NCBI RefSeq assembly: GCF_010020825.1 | Contig: NZ_JAACJE010000001.1 | Coordinates: forward strand, 2,170,001-2,234,000 | Reading direction: 5' to 3' | Origin: Acidovorax sp. 210-6 | GTDB taxonomy: Bacteria > Pseudomonadota > Gammaproteobacteria > Burkholderiales > Burkholderiaceae_C | Length of the DNA stretch: 64,000 nucleotides | In this document: piece by piece, positions 31,184-39,677 of the stretch | Layout of the letters: every line of letters begins with the position of its first letter | Position numbering within the stretch: position 1 is the stretch's first letter | Program-made: the position numbers and the translations under genes | The notes under the pieces: generated by a model | Databases searched by the model: none | Told to the model about the DNA's origin: nothing | What the model saw: only the letters and a program-made list of their open reading frames with translations

Positions 31184-32281
31184 ATGAACACCCCACAAGC
31201 CACCCCTGAACTGGCCAGCCTGCGCGTCCAGATCGACAACATCGACCAGCAACTGCTCACCCTGCTGAACCAGCGCGCCCTGGTGGCCGAGCGTGTCGGC
31301 GAGGTCAAGAAACGCGAAGGCACCCCCTTCTTCCGCCCCGACCGCGTGGCGCAGGTGATCGAAAAAATCACACGCGCCAACCCTGGGCCGCTCAAGAGCG
31401 CGCATGTCGCCGCCATCTGGCGCGAAATCATGTCGGCCTGCCTGGCGCTCGAATCGCCCCAGCGCGTGGCCGTGCTGGGGCCTGCGGGCACCTTCTGCGA
31501 GCAGGCGGCGATCGAGTATTTCGGCGGGGCTGCCGACATCGTCTATTGCGCCAACTTCGACGAAGTGTTCCACGCCACGGCCTCGGGCAGCGTGCAGTTC
31601 GGTGTGGTGGGCGTCGAGAATTCGGTCGAGGGCGTGGTCACGCGCTCGCTCGATCTGTTCCTGCACTCACCCACGCATGTGGTGGGCGAAGTGAGCCTGC
31701 TGGTGCGCCACAACCTGCTGCGCCAGACCAATTCGCTCGACGGCATCGAGGCCGTGCTGGCCCACCCGCAGGCCCTGGCGCAGTGCCAGGCCTGGCTGAC
31801 CAAGCACCTGCCGCACGCCGAGCGCCGACCCGTCTCCAGCAACGCCGAGGGTGCGCGGCTGGCCGCCACCAACCCAACCTGGGCGGCCCTGGCCAGCGAA
31901 CGCGCGGCCACGCAGTTCGGACTGCACATCGTTGCGCACGCCATCCAGGACGAGGCCTACAACCGAACGCGCTTTGCCATCATCTGCCTGCCCCACACGC
32001 TGGCCATGCCTGCGCCCACGGGCAAGGACTGCACGAGCCTGATCGTTTCGGTCCCCAACGAACCCGGCGCGGTGCACGACCTGCTGGTGCCGCTGAAGAA
32101 GCACGGCGTCTCGATGACGCGCTTCGAGTCGCGCCCTGCACGCACGGGCCAGTGGGAATACTATTTCTACATCGACATCGACGGACACCCCTCGCAGCCC
32201 CATGTGGCCGCTGCGCTGGAGGAGCTGCGCTCGCTGTGCGCGTACTACAAGATGCTGGGTGCCTATCCGGTCACGCCCTGA
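31184..32281 (+). CDS. pheA: Bifunctional chorismate mutase/prephenate dehydratase
   Basis: A 365-residue P-protein making phenylpyruvate from chorismate. Domains in order: AroQ chorismate mutase (about 8-95; LRVQIDNIDQQLLTLLNQRA), prephenate dehydratase (about 100-275; GPAGTFCEQAA and the NRTRFAII motif) and a C-terminal ACT domain (about 285-360) for phenylalanine feedback. Starts 14 bp after serC. In many betaproteobacteria hisC lies between pheA and tyrA; here tyrA follows directly after 44 bp. Confidence 0.97.
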   Translation: MNTPQATPELASLRVQIDNIDQQLLTLLNQRALVAERVGEVKKREGTPFFRPDRVAQVIEKITRANPGPLKSAHVAAIWREIMSACLALESPQRVAVLGPAGTFCEQAAIEYFGGAADIVYCANFDEVFHATASGSVQFGVVGVENSVEGVVTRSLDLFLHSPTHVVGEVSLLVRHNLLRQTNSLDGIEAVLAHPQALAQCQAWLTKHLPHAERRPVSSNAEGARLAATNPTWAALASERAATQFGLHIVAHAIQDEAYNRTRFAIICLPHTLAMPAPTGKDCTSLIVSVPNEPGAVHDLLVPLKKHGVSMTRFESRPARTGQWEYYFYIDIDGHPSQPHVAAALEELRSLCAYYKMLGAYPVTP

Positions 32282-32325
32282 ACGCGCGAAAGCCGCCATG
32301 CACCGCAACGCAACAAGGACATTGC

Positions 32326-33204
32326 ATGTTTGAACAACTCGGGCTCATCGGATGCGGACTGATGGGTGGATCGTTTGCCCTGGCGCTCAAGCAGGCCGGG
32401 TTGGTACAGCGCGTGGTGGGCTACAGCAAGTCCCCGTCCACCACCGACCGCGCACGCCAGCTGGGCGTGATCGACGTGGAAGCCCCCTCGGCCCTGCTGG
32501 CCGTCGCCGGCGCCGATATCGTGCTGCTGGCAGTGCCAGTGTCGGCCACCGAGGCCACGCTCAAGGCCATCCGGCACCTCGTCACGCCGCAAATGCTCAT
32601 CATGGACGTGGGCTCCACCAAGGCCGACGTCGTGCAGGCCGCCGAAAGTGCGCTGCGCGAAAAGGTGGGCTCCTTCGTGCCCGCGCACCCCATCACGGGG
32701 CGTGAAGTCTCGGGCGTGGAACACGCCGAGGCCGAACTCTACAGCGGCCGCCAGGTCATCCTCACGCCCACCGAGCGCACCTACACCGCACAATTGCAGC
32801 GCGCACAAGAGGTTTGGACGCAACTGGGCAGCCGCGTCACCAGCATGTCGCCCGAGTCGCACGACGCCGCCTTTGCCGCCGTGAGCCACCTGCCGCACCT
32901 GCTGGCCTTCACGCTGATCAACAGCATCGCCGGGCAGGAGGATGCCGACACCTACCTGTCGCTCGCCGGCCCGGGCTTTCGCGACTTCACGCGCATTGCC
33001 GCCAGCGACCCCAAGGTGTGGCGCGACATCCTGCTGTCCAACCGCGAAGAGTTGCTGCGGCAGTCCGACCTGTACAAGCAGACGCTCGAACGCATCGAGC
33101 ACGCCATGCGCCAGGGTGACTCGCAGTCCATCGAGGACATGCTCACCTTCGCCAGCGAAACCCGCAAGCACTGGCGCATGGGCGCCCAGCGCAGCAAGAA
33201 GTAA
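32326..33204 (+). CDS. tyrA: Prephenate/arogenate dehydrogenase family protein
   Basis: A 292-residue NAD(P)-dependent dehydrogenase of tyrosine synthesis. Rossmann motif [11 protein letters not shown] at 6-16, the [14 protein letters not shown] active-site segment and the [13 protein letters not shown] helix are all typical of TyrA. There is no fused chorismate mutase or ACT domain. ATG 32326 is preceded by AAGGAC; an overlapping longer frame through pheA is spurious. Confidence 0.95.
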   Translation: MFEQLGLIGCGLMGGSFALALKQAGLVQRVVGYSKSPSTTDRARQLGVIDVEAPSALLAVAGADIVLLAVPVSATEATLKAIRHLVTPQMLIMDVGSTKADVVQAAESALREKVGSFVPAHPITGREVSGVEHAEAELYSGRQVILTPTERTYTAQLQRAQEVWTQLGSRVTSMSPESHDAAFAAVSHLPHLLAFTLINSIAGQEDADTYLSLAGPGFRDFTRIAASDPKVWRDILLSNREELLRQSDLYKQTLERIEHAMRQGDSQSIEDMLTFASETRKHWRMGAQRSKK

Positions 33205-33326
33205 CCCGGGGATTTCCTGCGGCGCGGCCCCACACGGGCGGCGTCTTGAGCGAATCCCGCGCGGCGCATGCCCATGGGCCGATGCGCCGCGTGCACCGGC
33301 CCCAGGGCCATGGACGAACGACACCG

Positions 33327-35357
33327 ATGTACCGCACCGCCTTCCTCGATCTGCCGCCCCTGCACGCTGTGGCGGGCGAAGTCCAGCTCCCCGGCTCCAA
33401 GAGCATTTCCAACCGTGTGCTGCTGCTGGCCGCACTGAGCGCAGGCCGCACCACGGTGCACGACCTGCTGGCCTCGGACGACACCCGCGTGATGCTGGAC
33501 GCGCTGCGCCAATTGGGCTGCACCGTCGAAGAGGATGGCGCACAGGTACACATCACCGGCCTGGGCGGCCGGGCGCCACACTCGCCGGCCCAACTGTTCC
33601 TGGGCAACGCGGGCACGGCCATGCGCCCGCTGACGGCGGCACTGGCGCTGCTGGGTGGTGCGTTTGAACTCAGCGGCATTGCGCGCATGCACGAGCGCCC
33701 CATTGGCGACCTGGTCGATGCGCTGCGCCAACTCGGTTGCCAGATCGACTACCTGGGCAACGAGGGTTATCCGCCGCTGCGCATCGCCCATGCAGGCGGT
33801 GTACCGCCCCTGAAGCTCGACGCGCCCATCCGCGTGCGCGGCGACGTGTCCAGCCAATTCCTCACCGCGCTGCTGATGGCGCTGCCGCTGGCCAGCGCGC
33901 AGCAGGACGTGGTGATCGAGGTGGTGGGCGAGCTCATCTCCAAGCCCTACATCCACATCACGCTGCGCCTGTTGGAACGCTTTGGCATTGCCGTGGTGCA
34001 CGACCAATGGCAGCGCTTCACCATTCCTGCCAACAGCCGCTACCAATCGCCCGGCGACATCCATGTGGAGGCAGACGCCTCCTCTGCTAGCTATTTCATA
34101 GCTGCTGGCGCAATAGCAGCGGGCGTCAGCGGCCAAAATGGCATCAAAATTCTGGGGGTGGGGCTGGATTCCATCCAGGGCGACATCCGCTTTGTCGAGG
34201 CCGCGCAAGCCATGGGTGCGCAGGTCACCAGCGGCCCCAACTGGCTGGAAGTGTCGCGCGGCGCCTGGCCGCTGCGCGCCATCGAGCTGGATTGCAACCA
34301 CATCCCCGATGCCGCCATGACCCTGGCCGTCATGGCCCTGTACGCCCAGGGCACCACGGTGCTGCGCAACATTGCCAGCTGGCGCGTCAAGGAGACCGAC
34401 CGCATCGCCGCCATGGCCACCGAGCTGCGCAAGCTGGGCGCCAGCGTGGAAGAAGGGCCGGACCTCATCCGGGTGACGCCACCTGCCAGCCCGGCGCACT
34501 GGAAGGCCGCGTCCATCCACACCTATGACGACCACCGCGTCGCCATGTGCTTCTCGCTCGCCAGCTTCAACCCGGCTGGCCTGCCCGTGCGCATCGAAGA
34601 CCCGCAGTGCGTGGCCAAGACCTTTCCGGACTACTTCGAAGCCCTGTTCTCGGTGGCGCAGGTGGCGCCAGAACACATCCCGGTGCTGTGCATCGACGGC
34701 CCCACCGCCTCGGGCAAAGGCACAGTGGCGGCCGCAGTGGCGCAGCGCCTGGGCTACGGCTTTCTCGATTCGGGCGCCATGTACCGCATCACGGCCCTGG
34801 CCGCCACGCGTGCCGGGCTGGCCATCGACGCCGCCCACGAAAAAGCCATTGCGGACCTGGCACGCCAGCTCCCGGTGCACTTTGCAGACGGCAAGGTCTG
34901 GCTGGGCCACGACGACGTGACCGAAGCCATCCGCACCGAAGATGCAGGCATGAACGCCTCGCGCGTTTCGGCGCTGCCCGCCGTGCGCGAGGCCCTGGTT
35001 CATCTCCAGCACAGCTTTCGCCGCCTGCCTGGCCTGGTGGCCGACGGGCGCGACATGGGCACCGTCATCTTCCCCGGCGCGCCGCTCAAGGTGTTCCTCA
35101 CCGCCAGCGTGGAATGCAGGGCGCAGCGGCGCCACAAGCAGTTGATTTCAAAGGGAATCGACACTACAATCGACAGTCTTCGTGCGGACCTGCAGGCGCG
35201 CGACGCCAGGGACATGTCCCGCAGCGTTGCCCCTTTGAAGCCCGCACAGGATGCTCTGGTGCTGGACAGCTCCCACCTCACGGTCGAACAGGCCGTGGAT
35301 CAGGTGCTCGTCTGGTGGCAAGAGCGCCAGCCCTTCGTGCCCCGCACGCAGGGCTGA
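33327..35357 (+). CDS. aroA-cmk: Fused EPSP synthase-cytidylate kinase
   Basis: A single 676-residue frame with two enzymes. Residues about 1-440 are 3-phosphoshikimate 1-carboxyvinyltransferase ([51 protein letters not shown]). Residues about 450-676 are CMP kinase (P-loop [10 protein letters not shown] 457-466, [21 protein letters not shown]). They catalyse unrelated steps in aromatic amino acid and pyrimidine nucleotide metabolism. The two genes are usually adjacent; here there is no stop between them. Codons at 34085-34142 match the dispersed repeat. ATG 33327 gives the usual [11 protein letters not shown]-like start. Confidence 0.95.
   Translation: MYRTAFLDLPPLHAVAGEVQLPGSKSISNRVLLLAALSAGRTTVHDLLASDDTRVMLDALRQLGCTVEEDGAQVHITGLGGRAPHSPAQLFLGNAGTAMRPLTAALALLGGAFELSGIARMHERPIGDLVDALRQLGCQIDYLGNEGYPPLRIAHAGGVPPLKLDAPIRVRGDVSSQFLTALLMALPLASAQQDVVIEVVGELISKPYIHITLRLLERFGIAVVHDQWQRFTIPANSRYQSPGDIHVEADASSASYFIAAGAIAAGVSGQNGIKILGVGLDSIQGDIRFVEAAQAMGAQVTSGPNWLEVSRGAWPLRAIELDCNHIPDAAMTLAVMALYAQGTTVLRNIASWRVKETDRIAAMATELRKLGASVEEGPDLIRVTPPASPAHWKAASIHTYDDHRVAMCFSLASFNPAGLPVRIEDPQCVAKTFPDYFEALFSVAQVAPEHIPVLCIDGPTASGKGTVAAAVAQRLGYGFLDSGAMYRITALAATRAGLAIDAAHEKAIADLARQLPVHFADGKVWLGHDDVTEAIRTEDAGMNASRVSALPAVREALVHLQHSFRRLPGLVADGRDMGTVIFPGAPLKVFLTASVECRAQRRHKQLISKGIDTTIDSLRADLQARDARDMSRSVAPLKPAQDALVLDSSHLTVEQAVDQVLVWWQERQPFVPRTQG
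34085..34142 (+). repeat. Dispersed repeat-like segment inside aroA, copy e
   Basis: Within the AroA coding frame (residues about 254-272, encoding [17 protein letters not shown]), the DNA reads TAGCTATTTCATAGCTGCTG, GCGCAATAGCAGCGGGCG and CAGCGGCCAAAAT. It keeps the block order of the dispersed repeat. [11 protein letters not shown] is itself a normal conserved AroA sequence, so this may be coincidence, gene conversion or the source of the repeat. Confidence 0.5.
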
Positions 35358-35465
35358 AAAGCAGCAGGGCCGCAAGGTCCTGCAAAAGGCCCACCCGGCC
35401 CCCATCGCGCAGCAGCGCACGGCCAGGTGGTTCACAACTTAACCCGCGGAAACACCCGCAAAACC

Positions 35466-35496
35466 ACCGCAAGCAGCTATAAAAACGGTAGCAATG
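35466..35496 (-). repeat. Dispersed repeat, left half only, copy f
   Basis: Reverse-oriented partial copy upstream of rpsA. The minus strand reads TTGCTACCGTTTTTATAGCT, then GCTTGCGG. The right half is absent. It lies in the cmk-rpsA gap, where the rpsA promoter and leader are expected. Confidence 0.6.
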
Positions 35497-35531
35497 GTGC
35501 TGCCGGAATCCTGTTTGTGGCAAGGAAACAC

Positions 35532-37217
35532 ATGTCCGAATCTTTTGCCGCCCTTTTTGAAGAATCCCTCCAGCGCACCGAAATGCGCCCGGGCGAAGTC
35601 ATCACCGCCGAAGTCGTGCGCGTGGAACACAACTTCGTCGTGGTCAACGCAGGCCTCAAGTCCGAAGCCTACGTGCCTATCGAGGAATTCAAGAACGATC
35701 AGGGCGAAGTGGAAGTCCAAGTCGGTGACTTCGTTTCGGTGGCCATCGGCTCCATCGAAAACGGTTACGGCGACACCATCCTGTCGCGTGACACCGCCAA
35801 GCGTCTGGCTTCGTGGATGAGCCTGGAAAAGGCCCTGGAATCCGGCGAATTCGTCACCGGCACCACGTCCGGCAAGGTCAAGGGAGGCCTGACTGTCCTG
35901 GTCAACGGCATCCGCGCCTTCCTGCCCGGCTCGCTGATCGATACGCGTCCGATCAAGGATCTGACGCCGTACGAAAACAAGACCATGGAATTCAAGGTCA
36001 TCAAGCTCGACCGCAAGCGCAACAACGTGGTGCTGAGCCGCCGCGCCGTGGTGGAAGCCTCCATGGGCGAAGAGCGCGCCAAGCTGATGGAGACCCTGAA
36101 GGAAGGCTCCATCGTTCAAGGTGTGGTCAAGAACATCACCGAATACGGTGCGTTCGTGGACCTGGGCGGCATCGACGGCCTGCTGCACATCACCGACATG
36201 GCATGGCGCCGCGTGCGTCACCCCTCCGAAGTGGTGACCGCTGGCCAGGAAATCACGGCCAAGATCCTCAAGTTCGACACCGAGAAGAACCGCGTGTCCC
36301 TGGGCCTCAAGCAGATGGGCGACGATCCCTGGATGGGCGTGGCTCGCCGCTACCCCCAGAGCACCCGCCTGTTCGGCAAGATCACGAACATTGCCGACTA
36401 CGGCGCGTTCGTCGAACTCGAGCCCGGCATCGAAGGCCTGGTGCACGTCTCCGAAATGGACTGGACCAACAAGAACATCGCTCCCGCCAAGCTGGTTTCG
36501 CTGGGCGACGAAGTCGAAGTCATGGTCCTGGAAATCGACGAAGACAAGCGCCGCATCAGCCTGGGCATGAAGCAGTGCCGTGCCAACCCCTGGCAAGAGT
36601 TCGCGCAAAACACCAAGCGCGGCGACCGCGTCAAGGGTCCGATCAAGTCGATCACCGACTTCGGCGTGTTCGTGGGCCTGGCTGCCGGTATCGACGGTCT
36701 GGTGCACCTGTCCGACCTGTCCTGGAACGAACCCGGCGAAGCCGCCGTGCGCAACTACAAGAAGGGCCAGGAAGTCGAAGCCATCGTGCTGGCTGTCGAT
36801 GTGGACCGCGAGCGCATCTCCCTGGGCATCAAGCAGCTCGACGGCGACCCGTTCACCACCTTCGTGACCGTGAACGACAAGGGCCAGACGGTGACCGGCA
36901 AGGTCAAGACCGTGGACGCCCGTGGCGCCGAGATCGATCTGGGTGAAGATGTCATCGGTTACCTGCGCGCTTCGGAAATCTCCCGCGATCGCGTGGAAGA
37001 TGCCCGCAACGTGCTCAAGGAAGGCGACGAAGTCACCGCCGTGGTGGTGAACGTGGATCGCAAGACCCGCAACATCCAGCTGTCGATCAAGGCCAAGGAC
37101 ATGGCCGACCAGAACGAAGCCATGCAATCGCTGAGCCAGCAATCGGCCCGCGAAAGCGCTGGCACGACCAGCCTGGGCGCCCTGCTGCGCGCTAAGCTGG
37201 ACAACTCGGACAAATAA
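35532..37217 (+). CDS. rpsA: 30S ribosomal protein S1
   Basis: A 561-residue protein with six S1 RNA-binding (OB-fold) domains; repeated signatures include [35 protein letters not shown] and [15 protein letters not shown]. It promotes mRNA binding by the 30S subunit. ATG 35532 with AAGGAAA upstream gives [13 protein letters not shown]; an in-frame extension through the repeat half-copy is rejected. cmk-rpsA-ihfB is the classic order. A GC-rich hairpin at 37225-37249 and a terminator at 37272-37309 follow. Confidence 0.98.
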   Translation: MSESFAALFEESLQRTEMRPGEVITAEVVRVEHNFVVVNAGLKSEAYVPIEEFKNDQGEVEVQVGDFVSVAIGSIENGYGDTILSRDTAKRLASWMSLEKALESGEFVTGTTSGKVKGGLTVLVNGIRAFLPGSLIDTRPIKDLTPYENKTMEFKVIKLDRKRNNVVLSRRAVVEASMGEERAKLMETLKEGSIVQGVVKNITEYGAFVDLGGIDGLLHITDMAWRRVRHPSEVVTAGQEITAKILKFDTEKNRVSLGLKQMGDDPWMGVARRYPQSTRLFGKITNIADYGAFVELEPGIEGLVHVSEMDWTNKNIAPAKLVSLGDEVEVMVLEIDEDKRRISLGMKQCRANPWQEFAQNTKRGDRVKGPIKSITDFGVFVGLAAGIDGLVHLSDLSWNEPGEAAVRNYKKGQEVEAIVLAVDVDRERISLGIKQLDGDPFTTFVTVNDKGQTVTGKVKTVDARGAEIDLGEDVIGYLRASEISRDRVEDARNVLKEGDEVTAVVVNVDRKTRNIQLSIKAKDMADQNEAMQSLSQQSARESAGTTSLGALLRAKLDNSDK

Positions 37218-37271
37218 GGCCCAAGGCGGCGCTGACGTTCAGCGTCGCCCCACGCCCCTTGTTCCATCAAG

Positions 37272-37309
37272 GGCCGGGCGGGTGCACAATGTGCCCTCCC
37301 GGCCTTTTT
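37272..37309 (+). terminator. Terminator after rpsA
   Basis: GGCCGGG and CCCGGCC enclose an inner stem (GCACA/TGTGC), followed by TTTTT, 55 bp after the rpsA stop and 20 bp before ihfB. It likely limits readthrough of the abundant rpsA message into ihfB. Confidence 0.8.
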
Positions 37310-37328
37310 CACGCCTTTTTTTCATCCC

Positions 37329-37658
37329 ATGACCCGATCCGACCTCGTTGAAGCGCTTGCCGCACGGTTCAGCCACCTCACGCAGCGCGATGCGGAATAC
37401 GCCGTCAAGACCCTGCTCGACGCCATTGGCCAGGCCCTGGTGCAAGGCCACCGCATCGAAGTCCGGGGCTTTGGCAGCTTTTCGGTCAGCCACCGCCCAC
37501 CGCGCATGGGACGCAATCCGCGCAGCGGTGAATCCGTGGCCATTCCGGCCAAGCGTGTGCCCCACTTCAAGCCCGGCAAGGCCCTGCGCGAAGCCGTGGA
37601 CCAGCGCACCGCCGAACTCGAAAGCCAACAGCACGAGCCGTCAGGCGCGCCCCGCTGA
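37329..37658 (+). CDS. ihfB: Integration host factor beta subunit
   Basis: A 109-residue HU/IHF-family DNA-bending protein; [18 protein letters not shown] is the usual IhfB start, and [20 protein letters not shown] carries the DNA-wrapping arm with the intercalating proline. Works as a heterodimer with IhfA. It has a slightly longer C-terminal tail (Gln/Ser/Pro-rich) than E. coli IhfB. Confidence 0.96.
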   Translation: MTRSDLVEALAARFSHLTQRDAEYAVKTLLDAIGQALVQGHRIEVRGFGSFSVSHRPPRMGRNPRSGESVAIPAKRVPHFKPGKALREAVDQRTAELESQQHEPSGAPR

Positions 37659-37728
37659 GGTTTTTGCGCCGCCAGCGGCCAAGCGCAGGGCGGCGGCCCG
37701 TAGAATTCCTCCACCACGGGGGAGATCC

Positions 37729-38040
37729 ATGAAATACCTGCTGTGGCTGCTCAAGGCAGCCATTTTTTTCACCCTGTTTGCCTTTGCCCTCAACAACCAA
37801 CAGGACGCCACCGTGCACTTCTTCTTTGGCACGCAGTGGCGCGCGCCCCTGGTGCTGGTGGTGCTCACCGCCTTTGCCGCCGGGCTGGTGACCGGTGTGC
37901 TGGGCATGGTGCCGCGCTGGTGGAAGCACCGCGCCGCGGCCCGCCAGGCGCAGGAGCAACTGAGCCTGCGCGAGCGCCAAGCGCCCCTGCCACCCCAACC
38001 CGCCCCCACCAACGACAGCGCATCGCCCCATGGAATCTGA
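37729..38040 (+). CDS. lapA: LapA-family membrane protein (DUF1049)
   Basis: A 103-residue inner-membrane protein with two transmembrane segments (about 3-21 and 40-62), the NNQQDATVHFFFG loop of the DUF1049 family, and a cytosolic basic/Pro-rich tail. With LapB it takes part in control of lipopolysaccharide assembly. GGGGGAGA precedes the ATG. It overlaps lapB by 11 bp. Confidence 0.9.
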   Translation: MKYLLWLLKAAIFFTLFAFALNNQQDATVHFFFGTQWRAPLVLVVLTAFAAGLVTGVLGMVPRWWKHRAAARQAQEQLSLRERQAPLPPQPAPTNDSASPHGI

Positions 38041-39190
38041 TTACGTCTGGCTCCTGCTGGGCCTGCCCGTGGCCTTTGTGCTGGGTTGGGCCGCTTCGCG
38101 CATCGACCTGCGCCAGCTGCGCGCCGAGAACCGCAGCGTGCCCAAGGCCTACTTCAAAGGCCTGAACTTCCTGCTCAACGAGCAGCAGGACCAGGCCATC
38201 GACGCCTTCATCGAGGCGGTGCAGAACGACCCCGACACCTCGGAGCTGCACTTTGCCCTGGGCAACCTGTTCCGCCGCCGCGGCGAATACGACCGCGCCG
38301 TGCGCGTACACGAGCACCTATTGCAACGCGGCGACTTGAGCCCCAAAGACCGCGACCGCGCCCAGCACGCACTGGCGCTGGACTTCCTCAAGGCGGGCCT
38401 GCTGGACCGCGCCGAACAGGCCCTGGCGCGGCTGGAAGGCACCGACTTCGAGCAACCCGCGCGACTGGCCCTGCTGGCCATCTACGAGCGCTCGCGCGAC
38501 TGGCCCCAGGCCGCCGCCATGGCGCACAAGATGCACGGCAGCCAGGGCGACTTCAGCGCTCGCCAGGCCCACTATCTGTGCGAGCAGGCCAGCGAACGAC
38601 TGGCCCAACAAGACGCCGCCGCCGCGCTGGACCTGTTGGCCCAGGCCCAGGCCATTGCCCCGCAGGCCGCCCGCCCGCGCGTGGAACAGGCCCGCCTGCA
38701 CATGCAGCTAGGCCGGTGCGACGCCGCCTGCGCCACCCTGCGCACGCTGACCAGCGAAGCCCCCATGGCCCTGCCCCTGGCGGCTGCGCTCTGGGCGCAG
38801 GCCGCCCGTGGCTGCGGCAAGGTGGACCAGGCCCGCGCGCTGCTGGAACAGCACTACGCCCAGGCCCCCTCGCTGGACGTGCTGGACGCCATCGTCAGCC
38901 TCAGCCAGGGCACAGACGCCGCACCCAACACCCAGGCCGGGCGCGACTGGTACCTGCGCCATCTGCAGACGGAACCTTCGCTCGTGGCCGCCGCCAAATG
39001 GCTGGCGGGCGAGCGACTGGAACACGAAGAACACCACCGCGCCGTGCAACGCGCGCTGGATCACGCCACCCTGCCCCTCACGCGCTACCGCTGCGCCGCC
39101 TGCGGCTTTGAGGCACGCCAGCACTTCTGGCAATGTCCCGGTTGCCAGTCCTGGGACAGCTACCCGGCCCGGCGTATCGAAGAACTCTGA
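38030..39190 (+). CDS. lapB: LPS assembly protein LapB (YciM)
   Basis: A 386-residue protein with an N-terminal membrane anchor (about 6-22), a long TPR solenoid (YFKGLNFLLNEQQDQAID and following repeats) and a C-terminal rubredoxin-type metal knuckle, CAACGF...CPGCQSW. LapB regulates LpxC turnover through FtsH in enterobacteria; in this organism that is by analogy. The lapA-lapB order downstream of ihfB is conserved. Confidence 0.95.
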   Translation: MESDYVWLLLGLPVAFVLGWAASRIDLRQLRAENRSVPKAYFKGLNFLLNEQQDQAIDAFIEAVQNDPDTSELHFALGNLFRRRGEYDRAVRVHEHLLQRGDLSPKDRDRAQHALALDFLKAGLLDRAEQALARLEGTDFEQPARLALLAIYERSRDWPQAAAMAHKMHGSQGDFSARQAHYLCEQASERLAQQDAAAALDLLAQAQAIAPQAARPRVEQARLHMQLGRCDAACATLRTLTSEAPMALPLAAALWAQAARGCGKVDQARALLEQHYAQAPSLDVLDAIVSLSQGTDAAPNTQAGRDWYLRHLQTEPSLVAAAKWLAGERLEHEEHHRAVQRALDHATLPLTRYRCAACGFEARQHFWQCPGCQSWDSYPARRIEEL

Positions 39191-39210
39191 ACCATTCTCA
39201 GGACACCGCC

Positions 39211-39579
39211 ATGCTGAAAAAACTCCTCGTTCTGCTGTCCCTGTGCTGCGCCGCACTGGCCTACGCCGCTGTGGATGTGAACCAGGCCAGCGAGGCCGAA
39301 CTCGACGGCATCAAGGGCATTGGCCCGGCCATGTCGGCCCGCATCCTGCAAGAACGCGAGAAGGCCCCGTTCAAGGATTGGGCCGATCTGATCGAGCGTG
39401 TGCAGGGCGTGGGCGAAGGCAGCGCGGCCAGGCTTTCGGCCGAGGGCCTGCGCGTCAACGGCCGCAGCTTCAAGAAGGCCAAGGCCCCCAAGACCCCGCG
39501 CAAGCAGCGTGAGGCCCAGCAGCCCTCCGCAGCACCAAGCGCCCAGCCGCCCGCAGTACCGGCCAGCGCAGCCCAGTAG
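39211..39579 (+). CDS. ComEA-family helix-hairpin-helix DNA-binding protein
   Basis: A 122-residue exported protein: signal peptide 1-20 (AYA-AVD), a ComEA-type HhH domain (VDVNQASEAELDGIKGIGPA and a second hairpin GVGEGSAARLS), then a basic Lys/Pro/Ala-rich tail. Periplasmic ComEA binds incoming DNA during natural transformation; many betaproteobacteria carry such a protein outside com operons. Starts 20 bp after lapB. Confidence 0.88.
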   Translation: MLKKLLVLLSLCCAALAYAAVDVNQASEAELDGIKGIGPAMSARILQEREKAPFKDWADLIERVQGVGEGSAARLSAEGLRVNGRSFKKAKAPKTPRKQREAQQPSAAPSAQPPAVPASAAQ

Positions 39580-39588
39580 GCCCGCATC

Positions 39589-39651
39589 CATTGCTATATT
39601 TTTAATAGCTGCTAGCGCTTACTGGACGGGCGCTGCAGGTCATTTTCATTT
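39589..39651 (+). repeat. Dispersed ~60-bp repeat, copy g
   Basis: One of the best-conserved copies: TTGCTATATTTTTAATAGCT, GCTAGCGCTTACTGGACGGG and CGCTGCAGGTCATTTTCATT. It lies between the convergent comEA and 5-oxoprolinase genes. Confidence 0.9.
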
Positions 39652-39677
39652 GAATTTTTCTTGCTCGGCAGAACCGC

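Noticed and set aside
32298-32325. An upstream ATG for tyrA
   Set aside because: Not in frame with the dehydrogenase; ATG 32326 gives the Rossmann motif at the expected distance.
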